Positions 25,162 to 33,003 of a stretch of DNA of 64,000 nt are shown piece after piece. The DNA is taken from NCBI GenBank assembly GCA_051251645.1, contig JBPOEY010000001.1, positions 1,470,634 to 1,534,633 of the forward strand, read 5' to 3'. Within the stretch, counting starts at the first letter, position 1; each line of letters opens with the position of its first letter. Made by a program: the position numbers and the translations under genes. The notes under the pieces are model-generated. The model saw nothing but the letters and a program-made list of their open reading frames with translations, had not been told where the DNA came from and searched no databases. This stretch comes from Litorimonas sp051251645 (GTDB lineage Bacteria; Pseudomonadota; Alphaproteobacteria; Caulobacterales; Maricaulaceae).

Positions 25162-25323
25162 GAGAGGTGTTCCGTCTCTATAATTTTTACGGTGTGAGAT
25201 GCGCCAAATATATGGGCGCGCGTTTCGTCGCCATATGTGACGTTATGGGAGTTTTTTCAACCCTTAGACACCACCCTCTGAAACAGCATAGAATGACGCT
25301 CACCGCGCATCGAGGCGTCGGCT
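25162..25323. other. Leader region of ettA, no gene seen
   Basis: This 162-bp stretch precedes the ettA start on the reverse strand and joins repeat copy B. It probably holds the ettA promoter, but no convincing -35/-10 pair was picked out and no open frame is present. Confidence 0.4.
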
Positions 25324-25753
25324 AACTATCGTTACGTCGTGAGTGACACGAGCGCGGACTCTCCCCACTGATGGGGAAATAGAATAAGAACCATTTACAG
25401 CAGACAAAGCCCGCGCGCTTGGTGTGCGCATCCGATCTGACTTAAAACGCCGTGCCCTCGCGGCCCGCTATGAGCTCACGCGAGTGACGGTTAGACGGGC
25501 GACGGCCCTTTCGAGACCGCCTCCGCCTGCCGTCCGATCTAGCGAAGGCGCACCGTTTGAGCGATCCGTAGACCCTCAACCCGGCTCGTGACTCATCCGC
25601 TCGTCGTCATCGATCGTCCCGTCGAATGGAACCGCGTACGCCGCATTACCTCGCCCGCCGTCCAGCCCACCAAACCCCCGCCAGCCTGAGAATAATGCCT
25701 CTCTCGTGTCCGAAGCGGGTGAGGCTAACAGACCATGGTTTGGGTAAGCGGGG
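25324..25753 (-). repeat. Copy B of the ~426-bp inverted duplicate
   Basis: This is the reverse-oriented partner of the segment at 3316-3741. Position 25753 aligns with 3316 and 25639 with 3430 without gaps, at 113 of 115 identical bases. The block 25324-25356 aligns with 3709-3741 with a single difference, and the middle is diverged. On the + strand a frame from about 25420 stays open through ALGVRIRSDLKRRALAARYE and stops at 25590, but the same frame is broken in copy A. It lies directly upstream of ettA; copy A lies upstream of serC. Confidence 0.75.
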
Positions 25754-25814
25754 ATCAATCTCTCTAGATTGCTGTGAGCATTGATCTCAATTCATCGATA
25801 AATGCGGACCAATA

Positions 25815-26198
25815 CTACGCTGAACGGTGCCAAAGCAGCGCGAAAAAGAAGAAGCTCCAAAAAGCAAAGAGCAAAAACCCGCCCGAATAAGCCGCTAATA
25901 GGGGCGAATTCGCATAAATATGGGTGAAGCCCTGCGCATCCGCTGTAATAGCAAGCCCGTCCATCAACATTGCGGGCATCGCCATGATCGTGACCGGGAC
26001 TAACATGTCGTGCTTAGTTCGGCCCGTAAGTTTCGCGATCAGAAGAATAGCGGCCGCTGCAAAGGCGAAATTCGCGATCCAGAAGAGGATGTGCCATAGA
26101 GCGCCATCTAGAAAGATCGGCCCGAGATAATGCATCAGGGCGGCCGCAACCATCCAAAAGACAATACCAATGATGAGAAATGTGCCGCGCTTATCCAT
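25815..26198 (-). CDS. DUF5367-like small membrane protein
   Basis: The 127-aa protein has four hydrophobic segments (about 7-27, 35-56, 65-85, 95-120), with GPIFLDGALWHILFWIANF between the first two, and ends FFFALLWHRSA. The layout is that of the DUF5367 family. ATG 26198 has AGGA 7 nt upstream; the longer open frame up to 26327 crosses the operator region and is not credible. It is divergent from a TetR regulator across 60 bp that hold two identical-type operators, so it is probably that regulator's target. Confidence 0.75.
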   Translation of the reverse strand: MDKRGTFLIIGIVFWMVAAALMHYLGPIFLDGALWHILFWIANFAFAAAAILLIAKLTGRTKHDMLVPVTIMAMPAMLMDGLAITADAQGFTHIYANSPLLAAYSGGFLLFAFWSFFFFALLWHRSA

Positions 26199-26213
26199 GA
26201 GACGTTCCTGTGG

Positions 26214-26229
26214 TGTAGCAGTTGCTACA
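26214..26229. promoter_or_regulatory. TetR-type operator 1
   Basis: TGTAGCAGTTGCTACA is a perfect 16-bp palindrome (7-bp half-sites plus centre). It lies between the divergent DUF5367 and TetR genes. Its centre is 18 bp from that of the second, nearly identical palindrome. Confidence 0.75.
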
Positions 26230-26231
26230 TG

Positions 26232-26247
26232 TGTAGCGACTGCTACA
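26232..26247. promoter_or_regulatory. TetR-type operator 2
   Basis: TGTAGCGACTGCTACA has 6-bp perfect half-sites TGTAGC/GCTACA around GACT. It ends 11 bp before the GTG start of the TetR gene and is separated from operator 1 by two bases, so two dimers could bind side by side and control both divergent promoters. Confidence 0.75.
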
Positions 26248-26258
26248 ATGCGCGTCAA

Positions 26259-26765
26259 GTGACAGATTCCAACAAACATAATGCGGCCAAATATACCGGA
26301 CCGCTCGCCGATTATGTGCTGGCCCACGGCGTCGCGGGGTCAAGCTTGCGCCCGATGGCTAAAGCCGCGGGCACGTCTGACCGGATGCTCGTCTATCATT
26401 ACGGGTCGAAAGCAGGCGTCATGGAAGCGGCGCTCAATGAAGTTGCCCGCCGGGATAAGGAGACGATGGACGCGATGCTTCCCGCCGCGCCGCTTCCGGC
26501 TCATCAATTGATGCCTATGATCGGAAGCGTCATGAAGACTGGCGCGTTTAACCCCTCCATTGCGGTTTTGCTGGAGCTAACCGCGCTGGCCATGCGGGGC
26601 GACGCCACAGCGCAAAAGATCGCCCACACAATCGCGACCGACTTTCACGATTGGTTGGCTGCGCGCTTAACCGAGCCAGACCGCGCATTAGAATTACTGG
26701 CGGCGGTTGAAGGCTGGGGTGTCCTTACGGGCTGCGGCCTCGACGTATCCTTTCCGTCCGGCTAG
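26259..26765 (+). CDS. TetR/AcrR-family regulator
   Basis: The product (168 aa from GTG 26259) has a TetR N-terminal helix-turn-helix: helix 1 KYTGPLADYVLAHGVAG, then SLRPMAKAAGTSDRMLVYHYGSKAGVMEAAL, where the recognition helix TSDRMLVYHYGS shows the family's YHYF-like pattern. The C-terminal ligand/dimer domain (AVLLELTALAMRGD...) is short but complete. Upstream of 26259 the frame is open but crosses the operators and looks non-coding. A natural start before the GTG was not found. It probably represses itself and the DUF5367 gene. nadC follows 9 bp downstream. Confidence 0.85.
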   Translation: MTDSNKHNAAKYTGPLADYVLAHGVAGSSLRPMAKAAGTSDRMLVYHYGSKAGVMEAALNEVARRDKETMDAMLPAAPLPAHQLMPMIGSVMKTGAFNPSIAVLLELTALAMRGDATAQKIAHTIATDFHDWLAARLTEPDRALELLAAVEGWGVLTGCGLDVSFPSG

Positions 26766-26774
26766 AGCGCGACC

Positions 26775-27629
26775 ATGGCCACACTTCCTCCCCTCCCTCA
26801 TATTCTTATTGAGCCTATTGTTCGGCGCGCGCTCGAAGAAGACTTCGGCGTATCCGGTGATCTTTCGGCCAATCTTCTTGTCCCGGAAGCGGCCACAGGG
26901 TCACTCGTCATGCGGGCGCGCGAAGACGGGATGATCGCCGGAATGCAAGCCGCAAGGCTGACCTACGCCCTCGTCGATCCGACCGTCAAATTTACCGTCG
27001 AAATTGGTGACGGCGGGTTTGTTAAGGCGGGCACCATCATTGCGCGGATCGAAGGCAACAGCCGCTCGCTTCTGTCGGCTGAGCGCGTCGCGCTCAACTT
27101 TCTAGGCCGAATGAGCGGCGTCGCGACGCTGACGTCACATTATGTCAAAGCGGTTGAGGGCACCGGCGCACGCATTGCCGCGACGCGCAAAACGACGCCG
27201 GGCTTACGGGCTCTCGAAAAGCGCGCTGTCTTAGCGGGGGGCGGGTTTGCTCACCGCGAAAGCCTCGCCGCAGCGATCATGATCAAAGACAATCACATCG
27301 CGCTGGCGGGCGGCATCGATAAAGCCCTGACCACTGTGATGGAACAGCGCGATCATATGACCATGGTGAGTGTCGAAGTGGACACGCTCGCGCAATTAAA
27401 GCGCGTTTTGCCCTATCATCCCAATGTCGTCTTGCTCGACAATATGGACTCGGAGGCGCTACGTGAGGCGAAGCGGATCATCGGTGACGCGCGCATTACG
27501 GTTGAAGCGTCGGGCGGCGTCAACCTTACGACGGTTCGCGGGATTGCCGAAACCGGCGTGGACGTGATTAGCGTCGGCGCGCTCACCCATTCTGCGCCGA
27601 ATTTCGATATTGGCATGGACGCGCAATAG
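26775..27629 (+). CDS. nadC: Nicotinate-nucleotide pyrophosphorylase (carboxylating) NadC
   Basis: NadC converts quinolinate and PRPP to nicotinate mononucleotide, the entry to NAD from aspartate. The 284-aa protein has the family's N-terminal sandwich (EEDFGVSGDLSANLL) and TIM-like barrel with LLSAERVALNFLGRMSGVAT, TRKTTPGLRALEKRAV, MIKDNHI, SVEVDT and VEASGGVNL. All active-site basic residues appear retained. nadA and nadB are not in the window. It starts 9 bp after the TetR gene and ends in a homopolymer-rich intergenic spot. Confidence 0.95.
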   Translation: MATLPPLPHILIEPIVRRALEEDFGVSGDLSANLLVPEAATGSLVMRAREDGMIAGMQAARLTYALVDPTVKFTVEIGDGGFVKAGTIIARIEGNSRSLLSAERVALNFLGRMSGVATLTSHYVKAVEGTGARIAATRKTTPGLRALEKRAVLAGGGFAHRESLAAAIMIKDNHIALAGGIDKALTTVMEQRDHMTMVSVEVDTLAQLKRVLPYHPNVVLLDNMDSEALREAKRIIGDARITVEASGGVNLTTVRGIAETGVDVISVGALTHSAPNFDIGMDAQ

Positions 27630-27653
27630 CGCCCCCCCCTTTTTTTTGGGGCG
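27630..27653. terminator. Possible terminator with C8T8 tract
   Basis: CGCCCC and GGGGCG can pair around a loop that contains CCCC and eight Ts. It separates the convergent nadC and the next reverse gene. The T-run lies in the loop rather than after the stem, so termination is uncertain. Confidence 0.35.
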
Positions 27654-27664
27654 TGTGACTGAGC

Positions 27665-28537
27665 CTAATTCGGACGAACGACGGAAATCTGGCTCATTGT
27701 TGGCGTGATCTTCGCTTTACCCTGTGTGCAAGACGCTTGGATCCAGCGTGTATTGATCGCGAGGCGCTCTGCTTCTGGGTCGGACCAAACATATCCCGGG
27801 GAGTATTCCTCATCCTGACCTTGATACGTATAAAGCACCATTGAGTCGCGATTCACGCCCGTCGGCCAATTCACATTGCGTAGCTTCAAACCGACGCGAG
27901 GGTGATCCGCTGTTGCGGCGAGCCAAATCCGCCCACCCTGATCATGCAGCGCAAGATCATTGTAAAAGGCATAACTGCCATCTGTTTTCCGCGGACTGAC
28001 CCAACAATTAAACGGGCGAGACCGGAGCAGTTTGTAAGTATTACCCCCACTCACCATGGTAATCCCCTTGGGGGACAGGATAAAAGGTCCGTCACACCCG
28101 ACAGCCGTATAGACATCGAACGTGCGCGTGATCGTGCGCGAGCAGTCCATTCGCCCATTGCGGATCGCATTGGCCTGAATTTTCCCGTCAACAATACTAT
28201 GATCGTGTCGCGCGTTCAGGATGAATCCGTCCGAGCGCGTTATCACGCTCGTAAAGCTCTCGCCTGTGCGTGTGAGAACCAACTCCATGCGCATAACGCG
28301 GTCCTCTTCGGGGACGCCTAAGCTCTCCTGAAAATTAACCTGCTCTTCATTCGTATAGACCCCTGGCAACAAGCGCCGAAACTCACGCATGTCCCGCTGG
28401 GAAATTTCCGAGAAGGACTGTGCGTTTTGCGCGAACACAGGGGCTGCGCTTAGTAAAACAGTCGCAGCGAGCAGACAATGTCGGATCAATTTCAGCGTCA
28501 TGGTTTCGACTTTCTTAACGTGAGCGCCTCTCCTCAT
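27665..28537 (-). CDS. Secreted protein resembling the CpcT/CpeT family
   Basis: The N-terminus (including KLIRHCLLAATVLLSAAPVFA) is a signal peptide cleaved after about residue 36 of the long form. The mature protein contains FRRLLPGVYTNEEQVNF, the Cys-bearing FNCWVSPRK, the aromatic LALHDQGGRIWLAATAD and VGLKLRNVNWPTGVNRDS, a series resembling CpcT/CpeT proteins, which are bilin lyases in cyanobacteria but of unknown role in heterotrophic alphaproteobacteria. The start at 28537 has GAGG upstream at moderate spacing, while the ATG at 28501 has none, so the longer form is listed. I am unsure of the family. Confidence 0.55.
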   Translation of the reverse strand: MRRGAHVKKVETMTLKLIRHCLLAATVLLSAAPVFAQNAQSFSEISQRDMREFRRLLPGVYTNEEQVNFQESLGVPEEDRVMRMELVLTRTGESFTSVITRSDGFILNARHDHSIVDGKIQANAIRNGRMDCSRTITRTFDVYTAVGCDGPFILSPKGITMVSGGNTYKLLRSRPFNCWVSPRKTDGSYAFYNDLALHDQGGRIWLAATADHPRVGLKLRNVNWPTGVNRDSMVLYTYQGQDEEYSPGYVWSDPEAERLAINTRWIQASCTQGKAKITPTMSQISVVRPN

Positions 28538-28658
28538 AAGGGCGGAACCTCTTCAAGACCTTTACGCCAAGGTTTAAACTGCAATAAATCTGCTACATCT
28601 TTATGAAAATTTCTCTCTCAGCGAAAAAATCTAATCGTTTTTTCATCAACATGAACGC

Positions 28659-30059
28659 TCAACCCTTCATTCGGCCGATCGCAAGGATTGTGAAGCCCAC
28701 GACCCAACTCCCCCATTTTTCCATGATTTCCGCGCCGGGACCGGGAACATTATAAGCCGTCACTGCAATTCCGAAGCCCGCGATCACGGCCAGCAGCACC
28801 GCGCCGCCTTTAACCCGCCAGCCGAGGCAACGGGTCAGGATCGCCGGACCAAAAGCAGCCCCCAGCGCGACCCAACTGAACAAAACGCGCGTGAAAATGT
28901 CCTTCGGCGCGAAGAGCGTGATTGCGACCGCGATAACGGCCACGCCAATCATAGCCAAACGTCCCATAAGCAGCGCCTGTTTTGGATCGCGCCATTTAAG
29001 CCCGCTATCATGCGACACAGCGGAGGCCGCGGCGAGCAGCAGGCTATCAACCGTGCTCATCACGGCAGACAGAACCGCGGCGATGACAATCCCCGCGAGG
29101 GCAGCGGGCAAATAAGCGCTGGCGGCGGCGAAAAACAGGCTCTCTCCGCCCGTATCCAGCGCCATCGCCCGACCTGACAGCGCCAGAACGACAAGCCCGC
29201 TATAAATCAACACGCCCCAGCCAACCGTTATCGCCGCGCCGCGCACCCGTTCTTTCTGGCTTCGCACCGCCATGATCCGATTGAGCAGCTGCGGTTGGCC
29301 CAAAGCGCCGAGCCCCGTGCCCAAGAGCCCCATCGCCGCGCCAACGCCGGCCATCCCGACCGCTTGTCCGGTGAGACTAAAATAGGACGACGGCACGGTC
29401 GTATGCAGGGCGTCGATAACATTGCCCATTCCGCCTGCCGCATTCACAGCGGCGATCGGCACGATGATACAGGCGAGGACCATAACGCCCGCTTGCAACG
29501 CATCCGTAATCGAGGCGGCGAGAAACCCGCCCATCAGACAGTAAACTAAAATCACGGCCGCCCCGAGTAAGATCGCTTCCGTTGCACTCATCCCGAAGAC
29601 TTCGGTCAGCGCATTACCCGCCGCTTGGAATTGCGCGGCAATATAAAAGACAAAACAGAACAGGATCAATCCGGCCGCGACCACGCCGATCATCCGCGCC
29701 CATGTCCCAGCGTCCGCGACAAGGAAGTCGATTACAGTGATATGCCCGCGCTCCCGGGTCTCCGCATTCAGGCGCGGACCCATGATCAGCCACGTCATCA
29801 GGTAGCCCCCGAAGATGCCCGGCACGAGCCAAAGCGCGACTAAGCCTTGCGTGAAAACCATGCCCGTAAAGCCGAGTAAGACCCAAGCGCTCGAGGTCGA
29901 CGCCGCATAGGACAGTCCCGCCGTCCAAGGCCCCAAACTTTGTCCGGCAAGGAAAAAATCGCCTTCGCTATCAACCCGTCGGCTGGCCCAAAATCCGATG
30001 CTTAATAGCACGACTTTATAGGCGACCAATGTCGCGATAATAATGGAGTTGTCGACCAT
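28659..30059 (-). CDS. Sodium:solute symporter (SSS/PutP-like)
   Basis: This integral membrane protein of 466 aa has about 12-13 transmembrane segments in the SSS family layout. The conserved region LLGTGLGALGQPQLLNRIMAV and later AIDTVDSLL-like AVMSTVDSLLLAAASA match the sodium-coupling regions of PutP and related carriers. The substrate could be proline, pantothenate or another small solute; the sequence does not decide. GGAGGA lies 7 nt upstream of the ATG. It is divergent from the enoyl-CoA hydratase across a 519-bp AT-rich region. Confidence 0.88.
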   Translation of the reverse strand: MVDNSIIIATLVAYKVVLLSIGFWASRRVDSEGDFFLAGQSLGPWTAGLSYAASTSSAWVLLGFTGMVFTQGLVALWLVPGIFGGYLMTWLIMGPRLNAETRERGHITVIDFLVADAGTWARMIGVVAAGLILFCFVFYIAAQFQAAGNALTEVFGMSATEAILLGAAVILVYCLMGGFLAASITDALQAGVMVLACIIVPIAAVNAAGGMGNVIDALHTTVPSSYFSLTGQAVGMAGVGAAMGLLGTGLGALGQPQLLNRIMAVRSQKERVRGAAITVGWGVLIYSGLVVLALSGRAMALDTGGESLFFAAASAYLPAALAGIVIAAVLSAVMSTVDSLLLAAASAVSHDSGLKWRDPKQALLMGRLAMIGVAVIAVAITLFAPKDIFTRVLFSWVALGAAFGPAILTRCLGWRVKGGAVLLAVIAGFGIAVTAYNVPGPGAEIMEKWGSWVVGFTILAIGRMKG

Positions 30060-30578
30060 CCCCTAATCCTCCCCAGATCACAGTTTTCTTAAAGTCTCAG
30101 TTATCTTGCGACCTGATTTCTGAAGGTCATCGCTAGCCTGTCACTCAGCCAATGTCAGTCGGAAAGCGCGCCGCCGATGCGATCAATCAAAAGAAAGTTG
30201 AGGAGAGGTTCGGGTCTCTCAACGTTCAAACTAACGGCTAATCGGCGTGTTTGGACGCCCCCATATTAGGATGAGCTCACGTTGGAGGAGAGGCACGATT
30301 TATCGGGGGCCCTGTAAACTCATGAAACGATTACATGAACTTGATTACACAATATACTGAAAAATATGGTGTTATAAGTTTCATATAATAGAATATAAGT
30401 TTCATTGATATTGGTTTCTCCCCTTATAAATACTAAAAGCAATCATTTTGGCGCGGCCGCAAGACGAGAGCGCTAGGCCCCGAAGTGTTTTCATCGCTTC
30501 TTTCCGACAGACCCTCTATGCAAAGATTACGACGCCTGCATTCACCCACCCGCCCTTCTCGGAAGCCTGACCCACAGA
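30060..30578. promoter_or_regulatory. 519-bp divergent intergenic region with AT-rich island
   Basis: No gene was found. The core (about 30320-30440) is much richer in A+T than its surroundings and contains two 12-bp direct repeats TATAAGTTTCAT (30373-30384 and 30394-30405), 21 bp apart, that is, about two helical turns. An inverted half-site ATGAAAC lies at 30322-30328. A regulator could bind cooperatively here. Two 29-codon frames (at 30152 and 30271) are present but not convincing. Confidence 0.55.
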
Positions 30579-31352
30579 ATGACACAGCACATCAAAACGG
30601 ATATTTCGGACGACGGGATTGCCCGACTGACCCTCTCCCAGCCGGCGCGACGCAACGCGCTCAACGCAGAAATGTGGGCCGCTCTGCCCGTCGTTCTGAC
30701 GGCGTTAGAAGCCGAAAACCCGACCGCTTTAATTGTGCAGGGGGACGGCGATCACTTTGCCGCCGGGGCCGATATTTCCGAGTTTGAAACGCTCTACTCC
30801 ACGCCCGAAACCGCGGCCCAAATTAGCGCCGACATCCAAACCGCGTTTGACGCGTTGGCCGCTTTTCCAATGCCGACAATTGCGGCCATACGAGGGGCCT
30901 GCGTCGGGGGCGGCTGCGGCCTTGCTCTGTGCTGCGACATTCGTTTGGCCGACGCAACCGCGCGCTTTGCCATCACGCCAGCCAAGCTAGGGTTGGTCTA
31001 TCCGTTTGCCGATATTGCCCGATTGATCGACGCGGTCGGCGTCGCCAACGCCAAAGATATTCTGCTCTCCGCGCGCATCATCAAGGCAAAACCCGCCCGC
31101 AAAATGGGACTGGTCCACCGCACATTTGGCGTCGACGCTTTAGATGAGGCGGTGATCGAATACGCCCAGGGCCTCATCCGCCTGTCTCCAGAATCGCTGC
31201 GTGTGACCAAATCGATGATCACCGCCTATCAAAACGGACAGCGCGGTGAGTCAGAGACAACGCGCGCACAATTCCTAGCCGGATTTAGCAGCCGCGATTT
31301 CGGCGAAGGCTTTCGCGCCTTTCTGGAAAAACGAACCCCAGATTTTAGCTAA
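30579..31352 (+). CDS. Enoyl-CoA hydratase/isomerase family protein
   Basis: The 257-aa crotonase-fold protein shows the CoA-binding oxyanion-hole motifs: FAAGADISEF (first oxyanion loop) and RGACVGGGCGLALCCDIRLA (second). The catalytic glutamate-equivalent region is FAITPAKLGLVYPF. It ends with DFGEGFRAFLEKR. Likely it hydrates a trans-2-enoyl-CoA in fatty-acid or amino-acid oxidation, but members also do isomerase reactions. No partner dehydrogenase or thiolase lies nearby. It overlaps the stop of the convergent LysR gene by 4 bp. Confidence 0.9.
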   Translation: MTQHIKTDISDDGIARLTLSQPARRNALNAEMWAALPVVLTALEAENPTALIVQGDGDHFAAGADISEFETLYSTPETAAQISADIQTAFDALAAFPMPTIAAIRGACVGGGCGLALCCDIRLADATARFAITPAKLGLVYPFADIARLIDAVGVANAKDILLSARIIKAKPARKMGLVHRTFGVDALDEAVIEYAQGLIRLSPESLRVTKSMITAYQNGQRGESETTRAQFLAGFSSRDFGEGFRAFLEKRTPDFS

Positions 31353-32293
31353 GCTGGTCCCGGATTTTTCTTAAGCGCCTCTAAAGACCCCTCAAGCGAC
31401 CAAGGCGCTATGCCGCCGAAACGGGCGCGCAAGGTCTCCACTAAAGTTCTGACCCGTCGCGGCATATGGCGGGTCGGCGGCCAGACAGCATAAACACTCG
31501 GTGCGTCGAACACATAATCCGGCAAGACCGGCACAAGTTGCCCAGCCCGAACCGCCTCACATAGGATAAAGTCCGGCTCAATGACGATGCCGAGCCCGGC
31601 AATCGCCGCATCGCGCAGAAAATCGCCATTACTGGCCCGCATTCGCGGATCAAGTTGCAGTGTCCCGCGTTCGCCGGCTGATCCTTGATAGGCCCAGCCT
31701 TTCCCTGGCCGTAAACCATAGCGGAGCTCTGGCGCGTCGCGCAGATCATCCATCGTCTCAATCGGTCCGTTTTTCGCAAGCCAGTCTGCCGAAGCGGCGC
31801 ACACCATCCGCACATCACCCAGTTTACGCGCAATCATCGCGCTATCGTCTAACCGCCCGATCCGTACGGCCATATCGAAGCCCTCGGCAATCAAATCGAT
31901 CTTGCGGTCCGAAAAATCGACGTCCAGCTGGATATCGGGATGGTCTTTCTGAAAATCGATGAGAGCGGGACCGAGCTGCGACAGGCCGAAAGATAACGGC
32001 GCCGCAATTCGGATGGGGCCCGCCAGCGCACATTCTGCCCCGCTCGCCTCATCCTCCATTTCCCGCCAGCTCCGTAGTAAGCCTTGGGCGCGCTGATAAT
32101 AGCTCCGGCCTGCATCGGTCAGCGACAAAGTCCGCGTCGAACGGTTGAGTAAGGTCGCCCCCAACCGCTGTTCCAGCGCCTTAATCCGGCGCGAAACGAC
32201 CGATTTATCTAGCGACAAGGCTTTCGCCGCCGCCGTAATGGTTCCGGCCTCAACCGTGTGAACAAAAATCTCAGCTTCGGCAAAACGGTCCAT
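31349..32293 (-). CDS. LysR-family transcriptional regulator
   Basis: The 314-aa protein starts with a LysR helix-turn-helix: FVHTVEAGTITAAAKALSLDKSVVSRRIKALEQRLGATLLNRSTRTLSLTDAG (given by positions 8-60) and has a C-terminal effector domain. It is divergent from an azoreductase-pirin pair, and such LysR genes often control their neighbours in response to quinones or electrophiles. ATG 32293 is used rather than an in-frame TTG at 32311, which lies inside a palindrome and has no better binding site. Regulation of azoR and pirin is inferred. Confidence 0.9.
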   Translation of the reverse strand: MDRFAEAEIFVHTVEAGTITAAAKALSLDKSVVSRRIKALEQRLGATLLNRSTRTLSLTDAGRSYYQRAQGLLRSWREMEDEASGAECALAGPIRIAAPLSFGLSQLGPALIDFQKDHPDIQLDVDFSDRKIDLIAEGFDMAVRIGRLDDSAMIARKLGDVRMVCAASADWLAKNGPIETMDDLRDAPELRYGLRPGKGWAYQGSAGERGTLQLDPRMRASNGDFLRDAAIAGLGIVIEPDFILCEAVRAGQLVPVLPDYVFDAPSVYAVWPPTRHMPRRVRTLVETLRARFGGIAPWSLEGSLEALKKNPGPA

Positions 32294-32296
32294 ATG

Positions 32297-32311
32297 TTGC
32301 GAATATCGCAA
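32297..32311. promoter_or_regulatory. LysR-type operator (T-N11-A palindrome)
   Basis: TTGCGA-ATA-TCGCAA is a perfect inverted repeat with 3-bp spacer that includes a T-N11-A match (32298/32310). It lies just upstream of the regulator's start codon, in the shared promoter region with the azoreductase, as expected for an autoregulated LysR operator. Confidence 0.7.
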
Positions 32312-32390
32312 CAGTGACTTGCGAACAAGCCCACTTACTAACGATCACTGCAACACATAGATGAGGATCAACACAACACTGGAGCGTCCC

Positions 32391-32987
32391 ATGTCACAGT
32401 CCCTCAACATTCTTCGGATCGATTCTTCCGCCCGCCGTGACGGATCAGTCAGCCGTGATCTCGCCGATTTATATATCGATCTCGTCGCCGAAACGCGCGC
32501 CGTTCGTGTGCAAACACGCGACGTCAGCGACGGCCTTCCTGTCATCAATCAAGGCTGGATCGCCGCGACTTTTACACCTGAGCCCGACCGCACAGCGGAT
32601 CACCGCGCCGTCTTGGCCGGGTCCGACCGGCTCGTCGAAGAGTTGGAGAGCAGTGAGCTGATTGTCATCAGCACACCGATTTATAATTTCGGCATCCCGG
32701 CGTCGCTCAAGCTTTGGGTCGACCAAGTTGCTCGGGCGGGACGCACGTTCCACTATACGGAAAACGGACCTGTTGGCTTATTAAACGGCAAACGGGCTGT
32801 GATCTTAGCCGCGTCTGGCGGCACGCAGGTTGGAAGCGATATTGATTTCGCCACACCCTATCTGCGCAATGTTCTCGGCTTTCTTGGCATCTCGGATATC
32901 GAAATTATTGCCGCCGACCAATTGATGGCGAGCGGACCCGACAAGGTTCACCACACGAAACAACGCATTCGCACCCTCGCGGCTTAA
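32391..32987 (+). CDS. azoR: FMN-dependent NADH-azoreductase
   Basis: AzoR is a flavodoxin-like FMN enzyme that reduces quinones and azo compounds with NAD(P)H, protecting against electrophilic stress. The 198-aa product shows the phosphate-binding start LNILRIDSSARRDGSVSR, the flavin-binding TPIYNFGIPASLKLWVDQVARAGRTF and the middle VILAASGG. ATG 32391 has GGAG 6 nt upstream; an in-frame ATG at 32361 is less likely. It is in an apparent operon with pirin (16 bp) and divergent from LysR. Confidence 0.92.
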   Translation: MSQSLNILRIDSSARRDGSVSRDLADLYIDLVAETRAVRVQTRDVSDGLPVINQGWIAATFTPEPDRTADHRAVLAGSDRLVEELESSELIVISTPIYNFGIPASLKLWVDQVARAGRTFHYTENGPVGLLNGKRAVILAASGGTQVGSDIDFATPYLRNVLGFLGISDIEIIAADQLMASGPDKVHHTKQRIRTLAA

Positions 32988-33003
32988 CCGATTAAGAAAG
33001 GAT

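Noticed and set aside
25576..25758. 60-codon open frame in repeat B
   Set aside because: The peptide is matched in copy A for only part of its length and then ends; treated as repeat sequence and not as a gene.
30152..30241. 29-codon frame (MSVGKRAADA...) in the symporter/hydratase gap
   Set aside because: Too short, without a ribosome-binding site or known family; kept only as a note in the intergenic entry.
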